Below, in pieces: positions 37,501 to 45,930 of a DNA stretch of 64,000 nucleotides; position 1 is the first letter of the stretch, and each line of letters opens with the position of its first letter. The notes beneath the pieces were generated by a model. The model saw only the letters and a list, made by a program, of their open reading frames with translations, searched no databases and was not told the origin of the DNA. The translations under genes and the position numbers were made by a program. The DNA comes from Periplaneta americana. Its lineage: Eukaryota > Arthropoda > Insecta > Blattodea > Blattidae. The DNA lies in contig NC_091127.1 of NCBI RefSeq assembly GCF_040183065.1, positions 109,495,834 to 109,559,833 on the forward strand, read 5' to 3'.

Positions 37501-39655
37501 ATTAAGCTTTTTATTATTTTAAGACACTAACAGGGTTGATATGGTTTAGTAACTGTATGGCAAAATTTACCCCACTTTACAGTACATTTCAAGTTTCCAC
37601 ACACAGGCCTAGTGATATTCCAAAATATCAAGATAATTACTTCATACCATGTTCATCCTCCTCCAATCTTGACACTGAATTGCTAGTTATTGATGCTGCT
37701 CTTCAGTGTGTGACTCAAATTTCTGAAAAATCTATTTGCATACTTACCGACCCCAAGGGGGCTATATTTAATACAATCAAATATGTACCAAACCTACATG
37801 CACATAGAATTATTCCAATTCAGAAACAACTAAGTAAACTAAAAAAACTCCAAAAGGAAATAACATTTCAATGGATACCTAGTCATTGTGGCATACCTGG
37901 AAACAAGAAAGTCGATAATATTGCAAAACAGGCAACATATTTGCAACCAAGACTTCAAGTGATATCTCTATCCAGTGCCTTTGCTTCAGGGAAGGTCTCA
38001 TTATATAAACCTATGGATCAACAATTGCCTGGCTCTCTTCTGACAAAGGAAAAATTTTACAGTCCGTTCATAAGAAACCAAATGACCTGGAAATGTACAA
38101 AAACTTGCCTAGACATGTTCAAACATTTTTAACAAGAGCCAGAATAGCTCACATTGTCATACAATTGTACCTACACCGATTTCACCTTTCTAATACTTCT
38201 ACTTGGCTGTGGTGTAATAATCATGAAGAAGATCTGGAACACATTCTTCTATACTGTCCATCCATAAACCACAAAAGAAGTAAATTAAAATCATCAGTAC
38301 CAGTTGCAGAAGACATAGCTCTGCAGTATATATTGACAACACTCCAACTCTGGCTGCTAGCAACAGACATCTATAATGAACACCGATCAAAATACCTCTC
38401 ATTTCTTGTGAAAAACAAGAACTGAAAAGACTATAGTGGACTTTATGTTGTCAGCAAACAGCTGGATACATTAAGAAGATTGATTGATTCTCCTTAATAT
38501 GTTACCTTAATTTACCTGCATTTGCTGTTTATATGATGTAGGTACAAACAAATGAACGCACATAATTTTACTGTTGAAGAAATTTTAATTTAAATTAAAT
38601 ATAGCCTAATAGTTGTACCACAGTCTAGTATATACAGTCACAAAGCTTGAGTTGTGAGGGTACAAGGAACAATGGACTGTGCAGGTATTATTTCGCATTG
38701 TCTGTAATGAAGCGATAGTAGTGATCCAAGTGGTTAGCAACTATCTATGGATGCATATTTACTATGTATTTAGCTTCGTGACTGTATGTACTAGACTGTG
38801 GTTGTACTTTTATTTGTTACTGGTAAAAACCAACTAATGTAGCAAAGAGTAATGCCTTGGTTTCATTTACTCAACATCATTAAGCTCATCTTTAATTTCT
38901 TAAGCATTTGTAAAAGTGGAATATTTTAATATTAAAACTACAGTTTTCACATTCTTTCTTTAGTAATATTACTGCTCCATTATTATTATTTTTTATTAAT
39001 TTTAAACTAGGGGTTAGGGGAGCGAGCAAAACTCAGAAAGGGCAATTGCCCCTCTAAATGATGCCTTTGAACATTTGAACACAAGACAGTACTAATTTTC
39101 ATATTTATTTATTTATTTTTTTGTAAATGTAAATAGTATAGAAATGACAATCATCATTATTATTACCACGATTATATTTTTAAAGCATTAAATCTGAATA
39201 CTTATTACGAATGTGCAGTCGAATAAGGGATTATAGGACTGATATTTTAGTGTCCTGGTTTCATACCCAGTTCCCTCGGAACCACCTTAATGTAACATAG
39301 ACCTTTGTTCGGCTGTATGCATATTACGTTCATATGAACTTCTTTCATTGTTTTTGTCTCTCCTTTCCACTACTGAAGTGGGAACTGCATGTTAACATTT
39401 CTCTCTCTCTTTGTAAATGTATTATATTTTTATGATGATATTACTTGAAATGAACCTTGAACCTTCGGGTTCCTTAAAAGCCATTTGTAAGTAAGTAAGT
39501 ATTACTTGAAATATTTTTGCTTGCAGGGCTATCCATACGGTCTGCTGTGGTATGCATTCATCTTGCTGGCTGTGCAGGTTCATCTGTTCTCATTGTACTT
39601 TGCTTGGAACTTGATAGTTGCTTGGAGAGCTCGGGGCACGAAAAAAGCTGAATGA
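28468..39655 (+). CDS. jagn: jagunal homologue (JAGN1), four exons
   Basis: Exons 28468-28556, 28787-28928, 30387-30602 and 39527-39655 join in frame to 191 codons plus TGA. All introns are GT..AG. Jagunal/JAGN1 is a multi-pass ER protein needed for ER organisation and vesicle traffic in oocytes, and for neutrophil function in mammals. Predicted membrane segments are about 39-55, 84-99, 110-130 and 155-180. The soluble N-terminus [17 protein letters not shown] and the motif EELQVPEPLWWEY are family-typical. The C-terminus ...ARGTKKAE has lysines at -4 and -3, a KKXX ER-retrieval signal. Length matches the family (about 180-200). The 8.9-kb third intron is full of transposons. Confidence 0.95.
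28787..28928 (+). CDS. jagn: jagunal exon 2
   Basis: The acceptor tatttttatgtttcag precedes the base completing Ser30. It codes residues 30-77, including the first membrane segment and the acidic block [11 protein letters not shown]. The donor is GAG|GTACTT in phase 0. Confidence 0.93.
29256..29500. repeat. Imperfect foldback in jagunal intron 2
   Basis: The arm at about 29256-29360 (containing cgttggtcaat, gaggatcactgacag and ggtttg) is repeated inverted at about 29378-29500 with a roughly 20-base insertion and several mismatches. A central TGGTATGCATACCA is itself palindromic. Probably an old MITE. It would form a long hairpin in the pre-mRNA. Confidence 0.6.
29844..30043. mobile_element. 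MITE in jagunal intron 2
   Basis: tacagagttccta at 29844-29856 recurs inverted exactly at 30031-30043. A second, inner pair of inverted blocks (tatgcagaccagtccca and tgggaccagtctgcata) suggests layered palindromes. No coding sequence. The target-site duplication is unclear. Confidence 0.55.
30387..30602 (+). CDS. jagn: jagunal exon 3
   Basis: Acceptor ttgctttcag. Codes residues 78-149 from PLWWEYIWC to DDIMIWQ, with two membrane segments separated by the basic loop [10 protein letters not shown]. Donor CAG|GTACTA in phase 0. Confidence 0.95.
31388..32306 (-). repeat. SINE-like repeat (family D), split by another SINE
   Basis: Starts with 'ctatgatgtaccgaagtaca' and contains 'aaaattctctccggcactga', which on the minus strand leads into a tRNA-like B box. 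It is interrupted by the 532-bp insertion at 31665-32196. A second partial copy begins directly at 32307 with nearly the same words, so two units lie head to tail. Ends are approximate. Confidence 0.6.
31665..32196 (+). mobile_element. 532-bp SINE (family C) with 16-bp TSD
   Basis: The head ccgccgagttagctctgtgg with the B box cgggttcgattcctgg is clearly tRNA-derived. A long body follows (including 'gacgttaagcctggcggccc'). Exact 16-bp direct repeats, atgtccaaccacaagt, at 31649-31664 and 32197-32212 define the insertion precisely. It is longer than the other SINEs here and may be composite. Its 3' part near 32088 again reads 'ccgccgaagtggtgtgc'. Confidence 0.85.
32307..32490. repeat. Family D copy 2 ending in inverted repeat
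   Basis: It repeats the start of the family D unit ('ctatgatctaccgaagtaca', 'aaaattctctccggcact'). Its block tgaagaatcggtagaacaga (32370 region) then recurs inverted at about 32455-32482 as 'tctgttcttccgattcttca'. The result is a hairpin with arms of about 35 bp. Confidence 0.6.
32749..33202 (+). mobile_element. SINE family A, split by a family B SINE
   Basis: The family A head (gtgtctggcgcgaaac, gggttcgattcccggtc) and body (ggttttttctggggttttcc) run to 32947. The remainder (taaataacctaagatgttga) resumes after 33149. Flanking direct repeats taacatgggtttc (32736-32748) and taacgtgggtgtc (33203-33215) differ at two positions. It lies in jagunal intron 3. Confidence 0.85.
32948..33140 (+). mobile_element. 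Family B SINE nested in family A SINE
   Basis: A 5'-truncated family B copy (gctggccttctatgcccaag ... 'gcgtccttaaataaaaca') sits inside the family A unit. The exact duplication cattcagac at 32939-32947 and 33141-33149 comes from the family A sequence, proving the order of insertion. It lacks the tRNA A-box part present in 35276-35503. Confidence 0.93.
33557..33580. repeat. (CA)n microsatellite
   Basis: About eleven CA dinucleotides, just before the duplicated target site of the adjacent SINE. Confidence 0.95.
33591..33827 (+). mobile_element. SINE family A copy
   Basis: Head 'ccacacctgtggagtaatgg', B box ggttcgatttcc, conserved tail 'cgtcgtaaaataacctacta'. An internal deletion removes part of the 'ggttttccctcaacccaat' segment. 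Flanks agtattcgtata (33579-33590) and agtactcgtata (33828-33839) differ at one base. Inserted in an older LINE fragment. Confidence 0.9.
34015..35020 (+). pseudogene. CR1-like LINE reverse transcriptase remnant
   Basis: Broken frames contain the order of blocks seen in CR1/jockey-type RTs: SLDCLNEHF, an [20 protein letters not shown] segment near 34380-34440, and [19 protein letters not shown] near 34554-34615. A segment near 34800-34870 (tctgggaaccaaag ... ataccacagggatcagt) corresponds to 'PQGS'. Many stops and frameshifts show an old copy. Confidence 0.7.
35276..35503 (+). mobile_element. SINE family B, full copy
   Basis: A complete tRNA-like head (cctggttggcaagttggtat as A-box region, gcgggttcgatcctgg as B box) and the family tail 'gcatcgttaaataaaaca'. 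Direct repeats acaagacatcttta (35262-35275) and acaagacaccttta (35504-35517) differ at one base. In jagunal intron 3. Confidence 0.92.
35518..36087. other. No gene recognised (jagunal intron 3)
   Basis: AT-rich intron sequence with a poly-C tract at about 36006-36017. No repeat family recognised. Confidence 0.5.
36088..36338. mobile_element. MITE with about 38-bp inverted termini
   Basis: tataattgagtagtttaatg and the following 'tcaaagacggacatctg' at 36088-36125 recur inverted at about 36301-36338 with a few mismatches (both ends read TATAATTGAGTAG). The 170-bp centre is non-coding. A TA target is possible because both ends begin with TATA, which leaves the exact boundary ambiguous. Confidence 0.75.
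36525..37015 (+). pseudogene. Decayed mariner-like transposase
   Basis: The broken frames follow a DDE transposase order I recognise from insect mariner-like elements: [14 protein letters not shown], then a '[15 protein letters not shown]' segment (second catalytic Asp region, near 36635-36690), [10 protein letters not shown] in place of the usual 'RSPDLNPLD', and a C-terminal [15 protein letters not shown] stretch near 36948-36980. Several stops make it inactive. N-terminal half absent. Confidence 0.7.
37530..38425 (+). pseudogene. LINE RNase H domain and C-terminus
   Basis: Two frames (37536-38132 and 38093-38425) overlap across a frameshift. The first contains an RNase H domain: [14 protein letters not shown] (catalytic Glu), [10 protein letters not shown] (Asp) and [20 protein letters not shown] (His/Asp block). 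The second has an [18 protein letters not shown] zinc-knuckle-like motif (C..H..H..C) typical of the C-termini of such non-LTR retrotransposons. No RT domain precedes it. In jagunal intron 3, sense strand. Confidence 0.85.
38619..38800. mobile_element. 182-bp palindromic MITE, copy 2
   Basis: Exactly the length of copy 1, with the same termini (CACAGTCTAGTATATACAGT / ...CTAGACTGTG) and interior. Perfect 7-bp duplication gttgtac at 38612-38618 and 38801-38807. In jagunal intron 3. Confidence 0.93.
39452..39499 (+). mobile_element. 48-bp LINE 3' tail inserted next to jagunal exon 4
   Basis: Contains 'ccttcgggttccttaaaagc' and a (GTAA)n tail, matching the 3' end of the LINE at 9679-10187. Exact 13-bp duplications tattacttgaaat at 39439-39451 and 39500-39512 show target-primed insertion with extreme 5' truncation. 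Its 3' end lies 27 bp before the exon 4 acceptor boundary. Confidence 0.9.
39527..39655 (+). CDS. jagn: jagunal exon 4 (last)
   Basis: Acceptor tttttgcttgcag. Codes residues 150-191, from [11 protein letters not shown] through the last membrane segment to the cytosolic tail ending KKAE, then TGA at 39653-39655. A 48-bp LINE tail sits only 27 bp upstream. Confidence 0.95.
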   Translation, partial: GYPYGLLWYAFILLAVQVHLFSLYFAWNLIVAWRARGTKKAE

Positions 39656-42600
39656 AGCCCTGTGTCTACTTGTGTGTTGTTGCTTGTCCACTCCTGACAG
39701 TATATGTTGTCCCCATCAGTCACTGTGTGCATGATGTCGAGATACTTATGAAAATGATGCTTCCTCGCAAATTACACCGAACAAGCCATGATTGACAGAG
39801 TTGCGCACTTCAAACAACGTCAGGAGGCCTACTGTGTCCATCTCGTACACTTCCAAATTCGTAGTTCTTAATACAGTGTGTTCTGTAAGTCTGTGGCCAA
39901 GTGAGAACACAAATATATGCAACGTTGAGAAAAAAAATTGTTGCAAAATAAGTGCCCTGTCTCTTGTGTTGAAATATATACTCATATTTATGACGAATTG
40001 TTACACTGTTGCACATTTTATGTAATAGGGTGAAGATAGGATGGATGGCTTGTACATGACATCACAGTTTGAGTGCCAGGATTTATGCTGGACTAAAAAC
40101 AGTAGCACAGTACTGTGTGGCTTCTCTAACAAGGGTTAATATGTCAATATCTCCCTTCGAGTTTAATTTAGCCTAAATGAGAAACACAGTATTATATTTT
40201 AGTGTGAATATAACTATGATTATCCTAATAGAACTGAAAGATAGTCATAATGAAAAACATTGAATAATGAAGAATGTTGCATTGCAGTTCTTCGAACCAC
40301 TGGTTAAAATACAAACTCACGGTATACCTAGTACAATAACAATGAAAGGCAGTATCAGTGCTCTGATCTGTGACATTTAAGTTCTTTATTGTCTTGCATT
40401 CCATTGCTGCTTTACTAAATTCTCACTACAGTAGTAGTAGAGCTCCACAAGTGTTGGTATTCTTCTAGTTCGTTATATAACACTCGGTTTTGATGTGTTC
40501 TGTATAAATATTTTGCAAGACAATCATATTCATTGACAATATAAATTTTTCAATAGATAATCTGGGATGATTGAATTAAATTTTGTTCATTGTACAATTT
40601 TAATTTTTTTCTGGCTATTTTAATTATGAACTTACCAGACGTTTAACTAATGTTTAAGGCATTTTTATTTGTAGTTGTTGAATTTATTTCACTTTTCTGC
40701 CAATGCATCTACAGCTTTATTTTCACATTCTTTACAGTGTGCTGGTACTGAAATTATTGATTTCACATTTGAATTTAGTCGTTTTTAAAGTTGAGGCACT
40801 TACTGACAGACTAAAGGTGGAATAACAGATTATTTTGTATTAGTAAATCACATAACTTTGATTAAATTGAATTGATTGGGGTACTGGTAGTGGAATGTGG
40901 CAGAAAGGAGATTCCACTAGTGTTTGTTGTCTTCCTATCAAAGACAAAGCCTTTACTTTTATTAGAATATGATTCATTTATGGGAATAATATTATTATGA
41001 ATTATTTATTTGTTTAATATGGGGCACAATTTTCTATAGTTTTCAATATTCTTTTGGCTGTGGACTTGCAGGACGTCCTGTATATCTTCTGGATTATTCA
41101 TTTCTAGTTACTTTTTAACATTTCACACTAGCCATATTAATTTTGTGAAGATGTGTTCTCAGAATGTAATTGTGGTTTACAAATTCTGTTCCTAAAAAGA
41201 AGAGAATTAAGTTGTTGATGTTATGGAGTTGACAATATGAAACGGGCCTAAATAATTTTTTTAGGAAATTAGAAAAAATATGCCCAAAAGAATACCTCCA
41301 TTACATTAGGCACTAAATAGAGCATAAATATAGTGAAATTGGCCTGCACCAACATGAAACCATATCTTGGGTTAGTACCTGTTCAAAGATATTACACGAG
41401 TAGGCCCACATAATTTTATACTGAACTTAGAGAAGTCAGTGAACGATACTAGTGGAAGTAACAATTGCTGCTGCAGCTTATAAGAGATATCACAAAGAGC
41501 CTACGACCATTGTGTTAGGCCTAAGCTTGTTTCATTTGTGCAGCTTTGTTCATCAGCAATATATATATATATATACAATTATTTTCGTATTCTGTTTAAT
41601 CGAGACCATGATACCATTACTTTCCATGATTGTCTATTTGTGGTAGAATTATCAGAGCTGTAACTTCCACACATATCCTGTTTCAGTGTAATGAGGAAGG
41701 TGGAGGGGAGGGGGAGGGGGTCTCACAACGTAGTGCAATAACCTGCTCAGGAGGTGCCATGAATTGAGGAAAAAGATTATTTTTGTAAGCTGTATATGAA
41801 ATTCTAGAAGCACAAATGTACATAAAATATTTTCAACTCAGAGTTGTTGAAGTAGTGCGTTAACTCTGGGTATGGATTAGAAAGGTGTGCAGCAGCAGGA
41901 AAGATGGCGCTGTTGAGAGAAATGTCTGGAGTGTGATGTACAAACCAAAACCACATGATCAGAAACTGAATAAAATCCTCAGAATTTCATTTTTTTTTGT
42001 ACCTTTCCACTTGTTATCCCTCTTTTTATTCAATATATTTCTGAACTTATTTGATATTGTTACACTACTATCAAATTAATGTTAATATATTTGATATATT
42101 ATATATATATATGAAGAGTTACTTGAATGAAGGTAGGAAGTTCGAGAATCTTTCCATTGACTAGTTAATGACGAAGAACCAATATCATTTTCTTCTTCCT
42201 CCTGTCGATGTTTAAATTCCCATGTTCTTACTTTCAGGGGCTTCATAAATGTAGGTACTTAGAATGCACAAAATCAGAATTCATAGATTGTAGAACTGAG
42301 TATTGTATGTAACATAGTTCATGCTCCAATTGCAGAAGTTACAGTTTTCACCTTTAAAAAAAAAAAAACTTAAAAGAATTAACAAAGAACTACTCTTATG
42401 AAACAGCACATGTATACAGCAGAAATTATGTACAAAATCGTACTGCATTATTGGAGCCCCAGAAGGTAATTAAATACATTTTACTATCTTGTGAATTTCT
42501 TGTGTACAGATAGTCCTATTCTATTAAATTACAATACTCGAAACAATAATAAACATTAAGCTATCTGCTGTTTTGACCTACGAAGTTTCAAATTTGCTAG

Positions 42601-44532
42601 TTATTTTGCATTTGATAATTATGCTCAGATGGTTGGAGGTACTTCATGCTTTGCAATGTTTGTGTTCCTGCAAGAAGATAATTACATGCTGCTGTTTTAC
42701 TTCTTAGTGTACTTTGCAATAATTATCACTAGATAAAGTTTCAAAATATTGCTAGGATTTTTTTTTTTTTTTTACTGTGAAACATAAGAGAATTTCCATA
42801 ATCCACTTCTGAGATAAACATGTAATTAAACAACTTCTTGTTTAAATACTACATTAAGTCTGAACAGACTAGATGAAATTCTACAAAGGAAAATACTTTT
42901 AATTATTTTATTAGATAAATATCGTAAAATAGGCCTTTTCAAAAGGATGCTTTTCCATTACTCCATTTACTTAATGCAAATACAAATGTATGAATTACCT
43001 TCTACCATAATCTTGATTAAAGTAATTTAAGAATTGTATTGGAATAAACTTTCTATGTACTGTAATGTGAGCATCAGTTAAATACTGTCGGACTCTTACA
43101 ATTTATTATTCCCAGTTACTCAGGTTAATCATTGGAATACTAGTCTTTATTAAATCGTGTTAGACATCAAAGAAAGTTTTATGGGGAATAAAACTGATTA
43201 TGTTAATTTGTTGTCAAACACGTAACTTGTTATACCCCTTGTTACAAGTTAAAAATAATCGAAACTCATCATTTTATTTATGTCTCGAAGTATGATAAGG
43301 GTGGTGAAGGCTAGAACTTACACAGGACATTATTAGCCACAACTGACATGATAGTTCGAAGCTTGAAAAAGTTTCCTGAAGTAGTAGTTTCATTTCATTA
43401 TATCCTCACCTGTCCATAAAAATAATATTCCTTTTGTGGACCATTTTTTCACTGCCACTTGTAGACGTGACTGCATCAGTCTAGGCCTACACTGTAAATG
43501 TTTGAAATGACTGACTGTTAGAAAGGGTTTTTGTAGGTTATATTTGTGTAGGGTTCTCATGTCAGAACATGCGATTCTTCTGGATAAAATAGCCATACAA
43601 TCGGTAATTTTACTCAATCATGCCCTCAAGTTTTGTGGGACAATGGCGAAAAAAACAGATTTATTTTTCAAATGTAAATCTGAAAAGCATTCGAATCATT
43701 AAATTAATATATTGTGTAGGCATCATTTTTATTTATTTATTTATTTTTTAATATTGGCTCCCAAATTATATTTCTAGATGTAATTATATTTTTCTTCATA
43801 TTTTCGAGACAAATCTACTTTCATTTTTCCTTTCACTCTTCTCCTCTTCTTACAAATCAAGAGCTTTCACATACACTAGGTACCTTATAAGAGTTGTTCT
43901 TGATAATACAAGATTTTTAACAAAGCTACTGAAAAACTATTTCCAAAATATGGTTACTATTTAAAAGAAACTTTTACTTTCATTATCCGAAATAGTCGGA
44001 ACCTCTCACTTCAGTGGATAAGAGAAGAAATTCTAAGTATAAAAAATAATTGAAGTGCATTGGAGAGAATGAAGAATTTGTTCATATTGCCATTGTGTAT
44101 GCACCTTAGATGTTGCTCCTATTCTATATTTCGGGACAGCTGGAGGAAAGTACAGTAGTACAAAAGTTGTTTTGATATGTGGTTTACTCAAGGTTCTCTC
44201 AATTCTCACAATATCAAACTCTAATGTTCAATGTCTTTACTGTTGTCTTAAGACTGATGTTGAAAAAGCTAGGTAAAGGCATATTGCAATGACCTTATCA
44301 AATTCAATAATATGCGGGCATTCCAAGTCCCACATAACTGATATGGCATGGTCAAGTGACTTAATCTTTTGCTGTGGGCTGGATGTCTTTCTTTCTTACT
44401 GTGGAAGTCCACAAAAGAGATATCAGGAAGCTTTCACTTAATGTTCAAATAATACATGAATGGATACTTATAATACAAAACATTATAATGTGTTTATGAT
44501 CAGACGGTTATGTTATCTTTAGAAACTGAAGT
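39656..44532. other. jagunal 3' region and gene-free DNA
   Basis: The jagunal 3' UTR starts at 39656. I cannot fix its end. AATAAA occurs at about 41969, among others. No other coding exon is seen. A G-rich tract is at 41699-41720. Short frames at 39746-40025 on both strands lie in this presumed UTR and have no family features. Confidence 0.5.
41699..41720 (+). other. G-quadruplex-type tract
   Basis: The run ggtggaggggagggggaggg, plus two further G, has four G-runs with one-base spacers between the long ones. This fits the canonical G4 pattern in otherwise AT-rich DNA, on the jagunal sense strand and possibly in its 3' UTR. Confidence 0.6.
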
Positions 44533-44794
44533 CCACACCTGTGGAGTAACGGTTAGCATGTCTGGCCACGAAACCAGGTGGCCCGGGTTCGATTCCTGGT
44601 TGGGGCAAGTTACCAGGTTGAGGTTTTTTCCGGGGTTTTCCCTCAATCCAATATGAGCAAATGCTGGGTAACTTTTGGTGCTGGACCCCAGACTCATTTC
44701 ACCAGCATTATCACCTTCATCTCATTCAGATGCTAAATAACCTAAGATGTTGATAAAGCATCATAAAATAACCTACTAAAAAATAAAATAAATG
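44533..44794 (+). mobile_element. SINE family A, best-preserved copy
   Basis: Head 'ccacacctgtggagtaacgg', B box cccgggttcgattcctgg, body 'ggttttttccggggttttcc', tail 'gcatcataaaataacctact', A-rich end. Perfect 11-bp duplication gaaactgaagt at 44522-44532 and 44795-44805. The full-length unit is about 262 bp. Confidence 0.95.
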
Positions 44795-44805
44795 GAAACT
44801 GAAGT

Positions 44806-45930
44806 AGAGGAAGCTCATTTCCTCCACATTCCTTTTCGATTTTTTATAAAAAATCAGAAATGAAAAAACTTAAAAATGATTGTTTACTATTACCATAGAA
44901 CTTGTGAAAAGAAAGAGACGTTTAGTATGGCCCAAGATCCATGAAAGGGTGATAAATAACATTTTAGTACTGAGTATTTGTGCATTGGAATGTTATCAAA
45001 ATTAGGAAGTACCATTAAATTGTTGCAAAAAGAATTTCAGTAAAATTTGTTGAAATAACTCAGTTATAAACTAATATGATCTATACCTAGATACTACAAA
45101 TTTAAAATAGCTTTCTTATACAGTGTGACTAAGAGTACAAATTAAATTAATGTATTAATGTTATTCATTTAAGAGAAATACTTGATAAAAATTAAATTGA
45201 GAAGCAGATAATTTCACAAACTCACATTTTCTGCTAAGGACCCTACATATTTATCATTCGCTATTTAAGTTTATCACTTGTAAATTAATTGCAAAGAAAC
45301 AACCCCAGTAAGGAGGAACTCTCTCTCAAGCAAGCTTACAAAAAAGGGAAAAAACAGATTTTGTTATGAAACAGGTTGTTGACCAATGCCAGCCAGAGAC
45401 CAAGACAAGATGCAAGGATGACCAAACTATAAAAGGAATTCGGTCATCCTTGCTGAATATCATCGTAGCAATACTGTACAGTAGCATTTAAAGAGTCAGT
45501 AGACCCCACAGTATAAGCAATATAAATGTTTTGATGTTTTCGGTGGTCTCTGTCGTGAACCCATGAGTTTAATCCTGGTTCATGTTGTGTCACTGTTACG
45601 ATGTATTATCTACAGCTTTTTCAACTTACATTATTTTGGAGTTGAATTTTTCGGTGGAGGAGTCAGGTACCAGTCATATGATCAATAATAAGTGGATGTT
45701 TAATTTTTATATCAATTCTGGAGCATTGTAAAACTACAATGTTGTGATATTCCATGTGTGGTGTTTGTTTAGGAATGTTGCTGTAAGTCGAATGTATTCC
45801 GTTGTATGCTCATGAGTTAGGGGTGTTAATCTTGTTGGCGCACCTACATCAATAAAAGTGGTTTGATTGTTTGTACATGTTTTTATATATAATTCTCCAC
45901 TATATCCCTTTTGTATTTACTGATGTATTA
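44806..45930. other. No gene recognised
   Basis: AT-rich DNA. One perfect 12-bp hairpin, gcaaggatgacc at 45412-45423 with its complement at 45442-45453. Possible polyadenylation-like aataaa near 45850 followed by GT-rich sequence, not assignable to a gene. Confidence 0.45.
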
